Assembly (NCBI GenBank): GCA_963977135.1
Contig: CAXBNN010000007.1
Span: 1-64,000 of the forward strand
Origin: UBA2040 sp963977135
GTDB lineage: Bacteria; Bacteroidota; Bacteroidia; Flavobacteriales_D; Crocinitomicaceae
Direction: 5' to 3'
Length of the DNA stretch: 64,000 nt
Shown: piece after piece, positions 7,532 to 16,815 of the stretch
Numbering within the stretch: position 1 is the stretch's first letter
Layout: each line of letters opens with the position of its first letter
Notes under the pieces: model-generated
What the model was told of the DNA's origin: nothing
The model's input: only the letters and a program-made list of their open reading frames with translations
The model's database searches: none
Translations under genes and position numbers: made by a program

Positions 7532-9235
7532 TTAGGTCAATTCCACAAATAACCCTTCCTCCGTTTTCTCAACTTTGGTCAAACCATGTTTTGCTAATCC
7601 TTTGATGGCAACATCCCATTGCTTACCACTGAAACCAGTCTCAGTTTTCAATACATTCAAATCCATTCGGCCTCCTTTTTCAAGCATGCCAACAATGATT
7701 TTTTCGTTGTCAGTTAATTCTGGACCTTTCTTTTCATGGAAGTTTTCTGGACGCATCTGAGGGAAAAATAAAACTTCTTGAATTGAAGGATTGTTCGTTA
7801 AATACATGATCAAACGATCCATTCCAATTCCTAAACCAGAAGTTGGAGGCATTCCGTATTCCAAAGCTCGTAAGAAATCTTGATCGATTAATCCACTTGC
7901 CTCGTCGTCGCCCTTTTCGGCTAATTTTACTTGTTCTTCAAAACGTTCGCGCTGATCGATAGGGTCATTTAATTCTGAATACGCATTGGCGATTTCTTTT
8001 CCAGCAACCATTAATTCAAAACGCTCCGTCAAACTTGGGTCGTCTCTATGCACTTTACACAACGGTGACATTTCTTTCGGGTAATCGGTAATGAATGTTG
8101 GTTGAATGTAGTTTCCTTCACATTTTTCTCCGAATATTTCGTCGATTAATTTCCCAACACCCATGGTTTCATCTACCGCAATTCCCATTCCTTTGGCAGC
8201 GGTTCTCAATTCATCTTCTGATTTTCCTTTGATGTCAAATCCAGTGAAATCAATAATTGACTGTCGCATGGTAACGCGTTTGTATGGTGCTTTCCAATTG
8301 ATTTTATGATCAACGAAAGTGGATTCAGTAGTTCCATTAACCTGTATAGCGCAATGTTCCAACAACTTCTCCGTGAAATCCATCATCCAGTTGTAATCTT
8401 TGTATGAAACATAGATTTCCATTGCTGTAAATTCTGGATTGTGCGTTCTGTCCATTCCTTCGTTTCGGAAGTTTTTAGAAAACTCGTAGACACCGTCAAA
8501 ACCACCAACAATCAATCTTTTCAGATACAATTCGTTAGCAATACGCATGTACAAAGGAATGTCCAATGCGTTGTGATGTGTCATAAACGGGCGAGCAGCA
8601 GCTCCTCCAGCGATAGATTGCAAAATTGGCGTTTCAACTTCCATGTAACCGGCGTCATTGAAGAAATTTCGCATGGCTGTGAACAGTTTTGTCCGTTTCA
8701 TAAACACTTCTTTCACCTTTGGATTAACGACCATGTCGACATAGCGCATGCGGTAACGCATTTCGGGGTCTGTAAATGCATCATGAACTCTTCCGTCAGC
8801 ATCTGTTTTTGCTGTAGGAAGTGGTTTTAAAGTTTTACTTAATAGTGTAAATTCTTCAACGTGAATGGAAATTTCACCTACTTGCGTTTTGAATAAATAT
8901 CCTTTCACGCCAATGAAATCACCTAAATCGAGTAATTTCTTGAAAACTTCATTGTACATCGTTTTGTCTTCACCTGGGCAAATTTCATCACGATTAAAGT
9001 AGCACTGAATTCTTCCTGAAGAATCTTGAACCTCAGCAAAAGAAGCTTTTCCCATCACACGATGCGACATCATTCGCCCAGCGATAGTCACCTTCTTACC
9101 TTCTTCGAAAGAATCTGTTATTTCCTTAGCGTAATCCGTTACGTCATACAACGCTGCCGGATAAGGTTCGATACCAAGGTCGCGCAATTTATCAAGCGAC
9201 TCTCTTCTTTGTACTTCTAAACTGGACAATTCCAT
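7532..9235 (-). CDS. lysS: Lysyl-tRNA synthetase, class II
   Basis: 567 residues. The N-terminal OB-fold anticodon-binding domain spans about 45-135. The class II catalytic core follows, with motif 2 FRNEG (256-260) and HNPEF (265-269), then motif 3 GLGIGMDRL from residue 467. It charges tRNA-Lys with lysine using ATP. Compared with the roughly 500-residue enzyme of Escherichia coli, it has about 65 extra C-terminal residues (about 500-567) that look helical and basic; such tails occur in other Bacteroidota LysS. The ATG at 9235 sits downstream of a full -33/-7 promoter. A small hairpin (tgacc-gtta-ggtca, 7526-7539) overlaps the stop codon. Confidence 0.98.
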   Translation of the reverse strand: MELSSLEVQRRESLDKLRDLGIEPYPAALYDVTDYAKEITDSFEEGKKVTIAGRMMSHRVMGKASFAEVQDSSGRIQCYFNRDEICPGEDKTMYNEVFKKLLDLGDFIGVKGYLFKTQVGEISIHVEEFTLLSKTLKPLPTAKTDADGRVHDAFTDPEMRYRMRYVDMVVNPKVKEVFMKRTKLFTAMRNFFNDAGYMEVETPILQSIAGGAAARPFMTHHNALDIPLYMRIANELYLKRLIVGGFDGVYEFSKNFRNEGMDRTHNPEFTAMEIYVSYKDYNWMMDFTEKLLEHCAIQVNGTTESTFVDHKINWKAPYKRVTMRQSIIDFTGFDIKGKSEDELRTAAKGMGIAVDETMGVGKLIDEIFGEKCEGNYIQPTFITDYPKEMSPLCKVHRDDPSLTERFELMVAGKEIANAYSELNDPIDQRERFEEQVKLAEKGDDEASGLIDQDFLRALEYGMPPTSGLGIGMDRLIMYLTNNPSIQEVLFFPQMRPENFHEKKGPELTDNEKIIVGMLEKGGRMDLNVLKTETGFSGKQWDVAIKGLAKHGLTKVEKTEEGLFVELT

Positions 9236-9577
9236 CTTTTACTGAATTTTAAGGGTGCAAAGATAAGTAAAATGTGTGGTGTTGCAAATGCTTTGAATCA
9301 AGGAGTTGAGGGGTTTATTAGTATTTAATGTTTTGAGCATTTTTTTGAAGCGATTACTACAAGCTTTTAGAATTGGTCAACCTTTTGAATAGTATATTTT
9401 TTAAATATGGAAAAGGATTTAAAGGCGGAAATCTTTGAGCCAAAATCATATCTCAATGATTTTTTGGTAATTATGAAATAATTAGACCTGTATTTATTCC
9501 CTTGTTTATGGCTGATAATATTCTGTTGATTCAACATGAGATTTCTATGTTTACTATAAACCTATAAAAACAGTAAT
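9236..9577. other. 342-base divergent intergenic region
   Basis: No coding potential was seen. It contains the lysS promoter at its left end (minus strand). At its right end is a probable plus-strand promoter, TTG (9526-9528), a 17-base spacer, TATGTTTA (9546-9553, one mismatch to TAnnTTTG), ahead of the T9SS cargo pseudogene. The middle (about 9300-9500) shows nothing recognisable. Confidence 0.6.
9258..9288 (-). promoter_or_regulatory. lysS promoter (-33 TTTG, 19-bp spacer, -7 TATCTTTG)
   Basis: On the minus strand, TTTG (9285-9288), a 19-base spacer, then TATCTTTG (9258-9265). This is a full match to the Bacteroidota consensus TTTG-N19-TAnnTTTG and lies 22 bases upstream of the lysS ATG. 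It is the best promoter in the window. Confidence 0.85.
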
Positions 9578-10999
9578 ATGAAAAAGTTCTATATTATTTC
9601 CTTGAGTCTAATCTTCATAGGTGGAATAAACGCACAATCTATTCTGGATACAAATAATGCTAAAGTTTGCTTATCTGACAATGGTACTATGTTTAGTAGC
9701 GGTGGATTTCTGCCAGGATATGAAATTCCAAAAGGATCAGGATTACATACAATTTATTCGGCAGCAATGTGGTATGGTGGTGTAGATGCAAATGGCCAAT
9801 TAAAAATGGCTAATAACAGCTTAGGCACAACTTCTCAAGATGTATGGCCAGGTCCCTTGACAATGAGCGGAACTGCATATCCATTACCTACTGGAAGTTG
9901 GACACAAACTATGTGGACAGTTACTAAAGCTGAAATTGAACAACATGTTTTGAACTTTCTAAACCCTGGCTATATCGTTCCTGCTGATATAGCATCCTGG
10001 CCAGCTCATGGAGATGTAGCGCTAGGGTTTGATTTCTATTTAGTACCATTTGTTGATTTGAATAACGATGGAAATTATAATGCATTGGATGGAGATTATC
10101 CCTGTATATAAGGAGACAAGGCGACTTTCTTTATTATGAATGACAAGGCTAACAATCACGGATCAGGAACTGTTCCTATTGGTTTGGAATTGCATTATAT
10201 GTACTATCAATACGATCAACCAGGTGATATTGGAAACACAACATTCATGGATGTAAAAATGATAAATAGAGGCGTCCAAACCCTTTATGATTTTCATGTT
10301 GGTTTGATAATGGATGGCGATTTGGGAAATAGTCAAGACGATTACGTAGGTTGTGACTCCCTCAGAAATTTACAATATTATTACAATGATAGCAATGATG
10401 AACAAGGATATGGACTAAATCCACCAAGTTTCGGAGCTGTATGTTTGACAGATAACTTGACTTCGGCCGTTAGTTTAAGCGGACAAAATGGGTTTCCAAT
10501 TTCAGGAGCAGGGTCATACAATGTTATGAAAGGACTTAATCCAAATGGAGATAGAAGGACTTCAATGGCCATCAATATAGGAACACTAACGCCTGCGATG
10601 GCGAAAAAAATGACTTACGCTTTTGTTTATAATAGAAGTGGAAATGACAACATTGAAAATGTTGATGAATTACTTATTACAGCAGATCTCGTTCAAAATT
10701 TCCATGATATTTCAACTGATGGCAATTGTTCTCAATCAATTTTAGGGATAAATGATTCAGCTAAAGAGATCGTTCAATTTAAATTGTTTCCAAACCCGAC
10801 AAGTGGAGATTTCCAAATAGAATCGGGGCAAGGATCAAAATTTTCGCATTCAATTTCTGACATGTCGGGAAGAGAAATGGTGAATGGAAAATCAAATATC
10901 TCGAGCGTAAATATTTCTTTAGATGCTCCAGCCGGCGTTTACTTTGTAACAGTATCAACTAAAAATAGTAATCAAATAGATAGATTAGTAATCAAATAA
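9578..10999 (+). pseudogene. T9SS type-A secreted protein, interrupted by one in-frame TAA
   Basis: Two open frames (9578-10111 and 10136-10999) lie in the same reading frame and are separated only by a TAA at 10109-10111. Read through, they make one continuous protein of 473 residues: signal peptide MKKFYIISLSLIFIGGINAQ, a beta-rich ectodomain, and a C-terminal type-A sorting domain starting KLFPNPTSGDFQIESGQ and ending DRLVIK (TIGR04183 type). The text around the stop, GDYPCI-stop-GDKATFFIMND, matches the GDYP.I.GD.A.FF..ND pattern common in related secreted Bacteroidota proteins, so a sense codon such as AAA or CAA has probably become TAA. Both halves keep intact coding, so the lesion is recent, an assembly error, or read through. 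Without readthrough the first half is exported but lacks the sorting signal. Confidence 0.85.
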
Positions 11000-11014
11000 A
11001 TCTAGATAACGTCT

Positions 11015-11053
11015 AAATAAATCCAAGCCATTTCGAAATGCTTGGATTTATTT
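11015..11053. terminator. Bidirectional terminator between convergent genes
   Basis: A 14-bp stem, 11015-11028 (aaataaatccaagc) with 11040-11053 (gcttggatttattt), has A- and T-rich arms that can act as U-tracts in both directions. It separates the T9SS pseudogene from the convergent M24 peptidase gene. Confidence 0.85.
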
Positions 11054-11067
11054 GTTTTAAGTATTTT

Positions 11068-11745
11068 TCAACACAAAAGCTGCTCAAAAAATCCCCCAAT
11101 CTCCAATTCTAAATCAACAAAATGAATTTCATAAATCCAATGGCGTTCATTTCCAAGAACGTCTAATTCGGCCATTCGCATGTCATTATCAGGGTGTAAG
11201 TAATTACTCACTTCTTCACCTAAAATCGTTTCGTGGGGGAAGTTTCCAATCAAATGTCCGCAATGGTGATTTCCATACTCCCAACCGTATTTTTTGGCGA
11301 ATTCTTTGGTGTAATTGTAAAAATCTGCACCGGTCAGTTCGTTTTTATTTGCAACGTAAAAGTCTTTTCCTTCATACCAAGCATTTTCAACGTCAGCTTT
11401 CATTTTCAGCTTTTTAGTGTTGCTTCCAAGTACGTAAGTTTTACCGACATCCGCTTCCCAATCATCGAAAACAGGACCGAAATCAAAGAATAGAATATCG
11501 TCTTTATGGAGCGTGAGAACAGGTGGGTTTTCCTTGTAAGGCAAAAGCGTGTTTTTACCAGAACGAACAATTCGCTTGTGCCAAAATTTTCGAATACCGA
11601 ACAACTCATAAGCCAAATCATACACTTCTTTGTTTAGCTCCAATTCGGTTTTACCAACTTCTACTAACTTTCGTTTTTCTATGGTGTCAAAAAGAACCTG
11701 CGCTTTTTTTTCGGCTTCGATTAAATTTTCAAGTGAACTGTTCAT
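11068..11745 (-). CDS. M24 family metallopeptidase (Xaa-Pro peptidase-like)
   Basis: 225 residues from the ATG at 11745; a TTG five codons upstream is possible but weaker. It has the pita-bread metallopeptidase core found in methionine and Xaa-Pro aminopeptidases. Probable metal ligands are the two Asp residues in DFGPVFDDWEADVGKT, His in HHCGHLIGNFPHE, and C-terminal Glu residues in DLELEIGGFFEQ. The length matches short single-domain M24 proteins lacking the N-terminal creatinase domain. It is cytoplasmic. It lies 16 bases behind the esterase gene on the same strand, so they may be co-transcribed, though no shared function is obvious. Substrate unknown. Confidence 0.82.
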   Translation of the reverse strand: MNSSLENLIEAEKKAQVLFDTIEKRKLVEVGKTELELNKEVYDLAYELFGIRKFWHKRIVRSGKNTLLPYKENPPVLTLHKDDILFFDFGPVFDDWEADVGKTYVLGSNTKKLKMKADVENAWYEGKDFYVANKNELTGADFYNYTKEFAKKYGWEYGNHHCGHLIGNFPHETILGEEVSNYLHPDNDMRMAELDVLGNERHWIYEIHFVDLELEIGGFFEQLLC

Positions 11746-11761
11746 TATCGATTTTGTCAAT

Positions 11762-13213
11762 TTAATTTTTGCGAAAACTAATCGTTTTAACGGCTCTTAT
11801 TTCTCCTTTGTGAACACTCACGAAATACAATCCACTCATAATATTGTTGTGTAAAGTTATAAGATTATCGCCTATTTTCAATTCACCTGATTGAATCAAT
11901 CGACCTTGGTTGTCATGAATAGAATAGTTCGCTTTTTCAAAAGTCAACTGACGAATAGTAAACGTCTCACTCGCTGGATTTGGGAATAATGTCAAATCTT
12001 TTTCGAGATCCAATTGCGTTATTCCAGTTGTAAAAAATGTTGTATCACAAATTGGTGAAGTAGAAACCAAAGGAGCAAAAAAGGCTGCTAATTGATTCAA
12101 TCGATTTCCGAAGTTGTCGTAAGCATGGCACGGATTATTCACCTGATCTGCGCAACTTCCTGGTCCAAAAAGAAAGTTAAAAGGGAAATTAGTTGCAGTG
12201 AAATTATTTGAAATCGTATAACCGTAACTATTCGTTGTATTGAAAGAAGAAAATGCACGGCTTCCATATACTTTAGGAGTATTAGAAATTCCATTACAAT
12301 TGTAACCATTGGTCATGCACCACGAAAGTCCAGCATAAATTTTTGCAGAATCAATTGGAACGACCATGTCGCAAGGTTGGTGATAGGAGTATATTTGTGG
12401 TTTTGGGCCTGCTTTGCTGTATTTCAATAAATCGGACATCATTCCACCAAACATGTTTCCAACGCCTTTTATGGTATAATTTATCGTTGTTGGTTCAATG
12501 GTTCCGTGGATATCACCCAAATCGGGACGTGCAATCATCGCTGGAAAGGTCTTGCCCACATTGTAAACACAACTTGAGGTATTTGCATTCGGCGCAGGAA
12601 CAGAACTTGTTGCGTTCGCTAGTGGTAATTTTTCATTTATTGTATCCATTAATGCTACACCAAGCGACACAAAAGCACCGGCGCTTTCTCCAGCAACGAA
12701 AACATTATTCGTGTCTATTCTGAATTGCGCATTACGATTGATTAAATAACGTAAAGCTCCTTTTCCATCCTGCACGCTGCGATAATAAGCTCTATGCCAT
12801 TCAGCAGAATCAGCTGCGAAAACACAACTGTAATTTGGAAAATTACACGTATGCGATGCGTCATCAGAAACAAAACCTAATCGGTAATCAATGGATGCCG
12901 TCACGTAACCGCGTTGTGCGTATTGCTTGCACATGCTTTGCAGATTTACTTCGTCTTTACTACCTGCGATGAAAGCTCCTCCATGAATAAATACAATTAA
13001 TGGTCGACGTGAAATATGCGCTGCATCATCACAATTCGGCAAGTAAATATCCATTTTGTGCGATTCTGCATTGCCTAAAAAATCAATTGATGTACCGTAA
13101 GTTACGTTCATCAAACTGTCGTAGGAGTATTTTTTGTCAATCCATTGCTGAGCAGATGCAGATTGAACGAAAATGAAAAAAGAAATTAAAGCGAGCGTGA
13201 GAAGAGCTTTCAT
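11762..13213 (-). CDS. Secreted carboxylesterase-like alpha/beta hydrolase with T9SS type-A sorting domain
   Basis: 483 residues. Signal peptide ends at about SASAQ (17-22). The hydrolase has an oxyanion-hole HGGAF (77-81) and nucleophile GESAG with Ser177, typical of the carboxylesterase/hormone-sensitive-lipase branch. Several cysteines (HTCNF, NYSC, SSCVY, SCADQVNNPC) suggest disulphides in the exported protein. From about residue 405 comes a type-A T9SS sorting domain: LFPNPASETFTIRQ, IHDNQGRLIQSGEL, GLYFVSV and a terminal ISFRKN. The protein should therefore cross the outer membrane by T9SS and be released or surface-attached. Substrate is probably an ester, such as a polysaccharide acyl group, a lipid or a polyester, but this cannot be decided from sequence. 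Confidence 0.88.
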   Translation of the reverse strand: MKALLTLALISFFIFVQSASAQQWIDKKYSYDSLMNVTYGTSIDFLGNAESHKMDIYLPNCDDAAHISRRPLIVFIHGGAFIAGSKDEVNLQSMCKQYAQRGYVTASIDYRLGFVSDDASHTCNFPNYSCVFAADSAEWHRAYYRSVQDGKGALRYLINRNAQFRIDTNNVFVAGESAGAFVSLGVALMDTINEKLPLANATSSVPAPNANTSSCVYNVGKTFPAMIARPDLGDIHGTIEPTTINYTIKGVGNMFGGMMSDLLKYSKAGPKPQIYSYHQPCDMVVPIDSAKIYAGLSWCMTNGYNCNGISNTPKVYGSRAFSSFNTTNSYGYTISNNFTATNFPFNFLFGPGSCADQVNNPCHAYDNFGNRLNQLAAFFAPLVSTSPICDTTFFTTGITQLDLEKDLTLFPNPASETFTIRQLTFEKANYSIHDNQGRLIQSGELKIGDNLITLHNNIMSGLYFVSVHKGEIRAVKTISFRKN

Positions 13214-13242
13214 GAAAATTAATTTGGCAAAGTAGAATTAAA

Positions 13243-13299
13243 GATATGAATTATTCCAAAGAGTGTCTGAGTTTTTTCATCCATGATATGAATAATTCC
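13243..13299. repeat. Direct 15-bp repeat in divergent promoter region
   Basis: gatatgaattattcc (13243-13257) and gatatgaataattcc (13285-13299) are direct repeats with two central mismatches, 42 bases apart (about four helix turns). The second copy abuts a near-consensus -7 element (CATCTTTG, 13300-13307) of the helicase gene. A regulator-binding site is possible but unproven. Confidence 0.45.
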
Positions 13300-13327
13300 C
13301 ATCTTTGCAAGTCGACCCAATACCAAA

Positions 13328-16300
13328 ATGAGTAAAAAACGAAGCGAAAGAATATCAACAGTAATTGACAAAACTTCGAATGATGAAGTTGAACTTTTGA
13401 TTATCAGTGATTTTACTTTCGATGAATTGGATGTGGATTTTATTGCTGAACATTCAGGCAGACATCCGCGCCAATTCCAACACGCGCAAGGTTGTTATTT
13501 GAAAGGAATAGAAATAAATGCAGCGACTTTTTTTATTACTACAGCTTTTCAAGAAGAGCATGCGGTTTTCGTTGCTGTTCAGGAAGTAGACAAACAATTG
13601 ATTTTAACCTGCGATTGCAACAATCCGAAGGACGAAATTTGTCTACATCAAGCTACCGCTCTTTCTAGAATTATAGAAACGGATAGCATGAAGATGTATT
13701 TTTCATACGAGAAACGGCACATTGCTTTCAAACGTTCTGCAGATCAATATGGCTTGGGAGATTTACCCAACTTGGATGATTATTTCGAATTGAAATCCAA
13801 TCGAGGTTCGATTTCGGTTGAATTGAAAATGAAAGAAATTCCTCGTTTTGACGATCAAGGACAAGCGAAAATTGAAAAATTACTCTTCTCCGATAACCTA
13901 AAATTTGATGAGAAAACGATACTTCAGAAAATGAAAAACACTATTCGTGGTGTGGCATTTTCTGAAAACCCATATCGAGAGGAAATCGATTTAACATTAT
14001 TCGAAGCAGATTTAACCGTTGCGGGAAAACCAAAAAATCCTTTTCGAACGATTAGTCCTTCTGTAGAAATGCAAAATACGGATGATACGGAAGTTTTAAG
14101 ATTCTTAAGCGCGGTTTCTTATTTCAAAGGAACGATGCATGGAGAGAAAGATCCTGCGACACAATTGAAGGTTTTGCGTGGAGTCGTAAAAAACCCACTT
14201 GGTGTTCAGTTTTATTTAACGGATGAAGATATCAATGGCTCACCAAATGCCCGGAATACAAGAGAAATTGATTTATCATTCGAAAGTTCAGCATTTATCA
14301 CACTGGACGTAAAACAGAAAGACGAGTTCTTTGAAATATTGCCTTTTTTGAATTTAAACGATAGAAAAATTGAATTCAAAAAATTGAAATTGGCTTGTCG
14401 TTATTTGTTTGAATTTGAAAAAAAGGTTTTCATCTTAGACCATGTTCACAAATACAATTTGTATCGTTTTTTCAAAGAACATCGATTCCGTTTATTGGTT
14501 CCGAAGGAGAAGTTTGAAGAATTCAGCGATAAATACTTGTCCAATTTAGAAGATAAAGTTCAAGTCAATTATGCTTTCAAAAAGGAAGCTACAAAAAAAC
14601 AAAAAGCCTATTTCTTAGAAAAGAAAGAGCCTACGAAAACCATTTATCTATCTGAATCCGAGAATTTTATTCTGATTACGCCTGCCATTCGCTACGGAAA
14701 AATGGAAGTCCCCGTTTTAAGTATGAAACAATTGTCTGGAATTGATGAGGTAGGAGAGTGGTTCACCATAGAAAGAGATAAAAACGAAGAGGACAGATTC
14801 ATCGGAATGTTGATTCGTCAGCACGAAAGTTTTGAAGAGCAATTAACAGGTTTCGATCATTTCTACATTCACAAGAAAAACTTCTATAACGAAGGATGGT
14901 TCATTACTGCTTTCAGTGAATGGAAATTGATGAACATAGAAGTTCTAGGTTTCAAAGAATTGAAAAACAACAATTGGAATCCAGCAAAAATATCGGTTAA
15001 TATTGGTGTTTCTAGTGGACTCGATTGGTTTGAAACTTCGGCGAAAATTAAATTCAACGACCAAACGGCAACTTTACAACAAGTTCAAAAAGCGATTCGC
15101 AACAAAACGAATTATGTCAAACTGGGCGATGGAACACACGGATTGTTACCTGAAGAATGGATAGAAAAATTCAGTAAATATTTCCGCTCTGGAGATATGG
15201 TGGAAGGTAAAATACGAATTTCAAAAATTAATTATTCGCTTATAAATGATCTTTTTGAGGATGAACAAATTGATACGGATATTTTAAAAGAAATTGATGA
15301 TTTAAAAATGAAAATCAGTTCTTTTCAGAACGTAAAAAGTGTAAAAATACCAAAGAAACTGAATGGTGTTTTGCGCGATTACCAGCATGAAGGATTAAAC
15401 TGGTTGCACTTCCTCGATGAATTCAATTTTGGCGGTTGTTTAGCTGACGACATGGGTTTGGGGAAAACCATTCAAATCATTTCCTTCATCCTTTCTTTGA
15501 AAGAACAAAAAGACAACAAAACGCATTTAGTCGTTGTTCCAACTTCTTTACTTTTCAACTGGAATCGAGAAATCGAGAAATTTGCTCCTTCATTGAAAAT
15601 GTTGAACAATTACGGAACCAACAGAGTAAAAAGTGTAGAAGTTTTTAAAGGTTATGATGTCATTTTAACGACTTATGGAACGCTACTTTCAGACATTAGT
15701 AAATTAAAGAAATTCGATTTCGATTACGTTTTCTTAGATGAATCGCAGGCCATAAAAAATCCAGATTCAATGCGTTACAAAGCTGCGCGTTTATTAAATT
15801 CTCGAAACAGAATCGTTTTAACAGGAACACCAATCGAAAACAATACTTTCGATTTATTTGCTCAATTTTCATTCGCAATTCCTGGCTTATTCGGTTCACA
15901 AAATCGTTTCCGCGACGAGTATTCTATTCCTATTGATAAGTTCAAAGATTCTGCACGAGCGAAAGAATTGCAAAATAAAATCAATCCGTTTTTATTGCGC
16001 AGAACCAAAAAACAAGTCGCAAAAGAGCTTCCTGAAAAAACAGAAATGGTTCTATTCTGTGAAATGGGTGAGGAGCAACGACAAGTATACGACTCGTATC
16101 GAAATGATATTCGTGAATCTTTGTTGAGTCGAGATACGGTAGAACACGATTCCAACAAAAGTATTCTGCTTCTTCAAGGTTTAACCAAGCTTCGTCAAAT
16201 CTGTAATTCTCCAAAACTTTTGCCAGAAGATGTTGATTATGGTCACGAATCGGCAAAAATGGAAGTGTTGATGAAAGAGATTCAAAGCCGACACAAACAT

Positions 16301-16753
16301 CATAAAATTCTAGTCTTCTCTCAATTCGTAACTATGCTTGATTTGATTCGAAGAGAATTGGACAAAGCGGAAATTTCACACGAGTATTTAACTGGAAAAT
16401 CGAAAAATCGGGAAGAAATTGTTCACCGTTTCCAGAATGATGACGAGGTTCGAGTATTCTTGATCAGTTTAAAAGCAGGCGGAACAGGGTTGAATTTAAC
16501 AGAAGCTGATTATGTATACATTGTTGATCCATGGTGGAATCCGGCGGTTGAAAATCAAGCCATCGACAGATGTTATCGAATTGGTCAAAAGAAAAATGTT
16601 GTAGCCGTTCGCTTAATTTGTCCAAACACTCTGGAAGAAAAAATCATGCGTATGCAAGAATCCAAAAAAGAATTGGCAGATGATTTGGTTAGAACGGATG
16701 CTTCCGTGATTAAATCATTGAGTAATGATGATTTGATAAATCTATTCGATTAG
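13328..16753 (+). CDS. SNF2/Rad54-family helicase with SWIM zinc finger
   Basis: 1141 residues. The N-terminus carries a SWIM-type zinc motif, C95-D-C97 with C105-L-H107. A long middle region (about 130-680) shows no motif I recognise. The C-terminal half is a complete SNF2 ATPase: motif I DDMGLGKT (707-714), DESQ box (804-807), GTPIENN, then the second RecA lobe ending GGTGLNL...DPWWNPAVENQA..RCYRIGQ. Such proteins are double-stranded DNA translocases that remodel DNA-bound proteins, for example the bacterial RapA/HepA relatives; in this SWIM-SNF2 group the target is not well defined. It stands alone on its strand with a divergent esterase behind it. No phage or defence genes adjoin, so a housekeeping role is more likely than an anti-phage one. 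Confidence 0.92.
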   Translation: MSKKRSERISTVIDKTSNDEVELLIISDFTFDELDVDFIAEHSGRHPRQFQHAQGCYLKGIEINAATFFITTAFQEEHAVFVAVQEVDKQLILTCDCNNPKDEICLHQATALSRIIETDSMKMYFSYEKRHIAFKRSADQYGLGDLPNLDDYFELKSNRGSISVELKMKEIPRFDDQGQAKIEKLLFSDNLKFDEKTILQKMKNTIRGVAFSENPYREEIDLTLFEADLTVAGKPKNPFRTISPSVEMQNTDDTEVLRFLSAVSYFKGTMHGEKDPATQLKVLRGVVKNPLGVQFYLTDEDINGSPNARNTREIDLSFESSAFITLDVKQKDEFFEILPFLNLNDRKIEFKKLKLACRYLFEFEKKVFILDHVHKYNLYRFFKEHRFRLLVPKEKFEEFSDKYLSNLEDKVQVNYAFKKEATKKQKAYFLEKKEPTKTIYLSESENFILITPAIRYGKMEVPVLSMKQLSGIDEVGEWFTIERDKNEEDRFIGMLIRQHESFEEQLTGFDHFYIHKKNFYNEGWFITAFSEWKLMNIEVLGFKELKNNNWNPAKISVNIGVSSGLDWFETSAKIKFNDQTATLQQVQKAIRNKTNYVKLGDGTHGLLPEEWIEKFSKYFRSGDMVEGKIRISKINYSLINDLFEDEQIDTDILKEIDDLKMKISSFQNVKSVKIPKKLNGVLRDYQHEGLNWLHFLDEFNFGGCLADDMGLGKTIQIISFILSLKEQKDNKTHLVVVPTSLLFNWNREIEKFAPSLKMLNNYGTNRVKSVEVFKGYDVILTTYGTLLSDISKLKKFDFDYVFLDESQAIKNPDSMRYKAARLLNSRNRIVLTGTPIENNTFDLFAQFSFAIPGLFGSQNRFRDEYSIPIDKFKDSARAKELQNKINPFLLRRTKKQVAKELPEKTEMVLFCEMGEEQRQVYDSYRNDIRESLLSRDTVEHDSNKSILLLQGLTKLRQICNSPKLLPEDVDYGHESAKMEVLMKEIQSRHKHHKILVFSQFVTMLDLIRRELDKAEISHEYLTGKSKNREEIVHRFQNDDEVRVFLISLKAGGTGLNLTEADYVYIVDPWWNPAVENQAIDRCYRIGQKKNVVAVRLICPNTLEEKIMRMQESKKELADDLVRTDASVIKSLSNDDLINLFD

Positions 16754-16756
16754 TCA

Positions 16757-16811
16757 ATTACGAATTTGAGAAACTCATTCGCAATTAATTAATTCGTAAT
16801 TCGTAATTTCA
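16757..16811. repeat. Inverted 'attcgtaat' repeat cluster
   Basis: The 62-base gap between two plus-strand genes contains attacgaat (about 16759-16767) and its exact reverse complement attcgtaat, twice in tandem near 16793-16808, with a cattcgcaattaattaattcg linker. It can fold as a hairpin and may act as terminator or be a copy of the attcgtaat-type dispersed repeat common in Bacteroidota intergenic regions. Confidence 0.55.
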
Positions 16812-16815
16812 CCTC

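Noticed and set aside
8441..8830. Open frame of 129 codons on the plus strand inside lysS
   Set aside because: It is antisense to a clear, conserved synthetase gene and has no recognisable domain or promoter.
12343..12723. Open frame of 126 codons antisense to the esterase gene
   Set aside because: The esterase frame has signal, triad and sorting domain; the antisense frame shows no such features.
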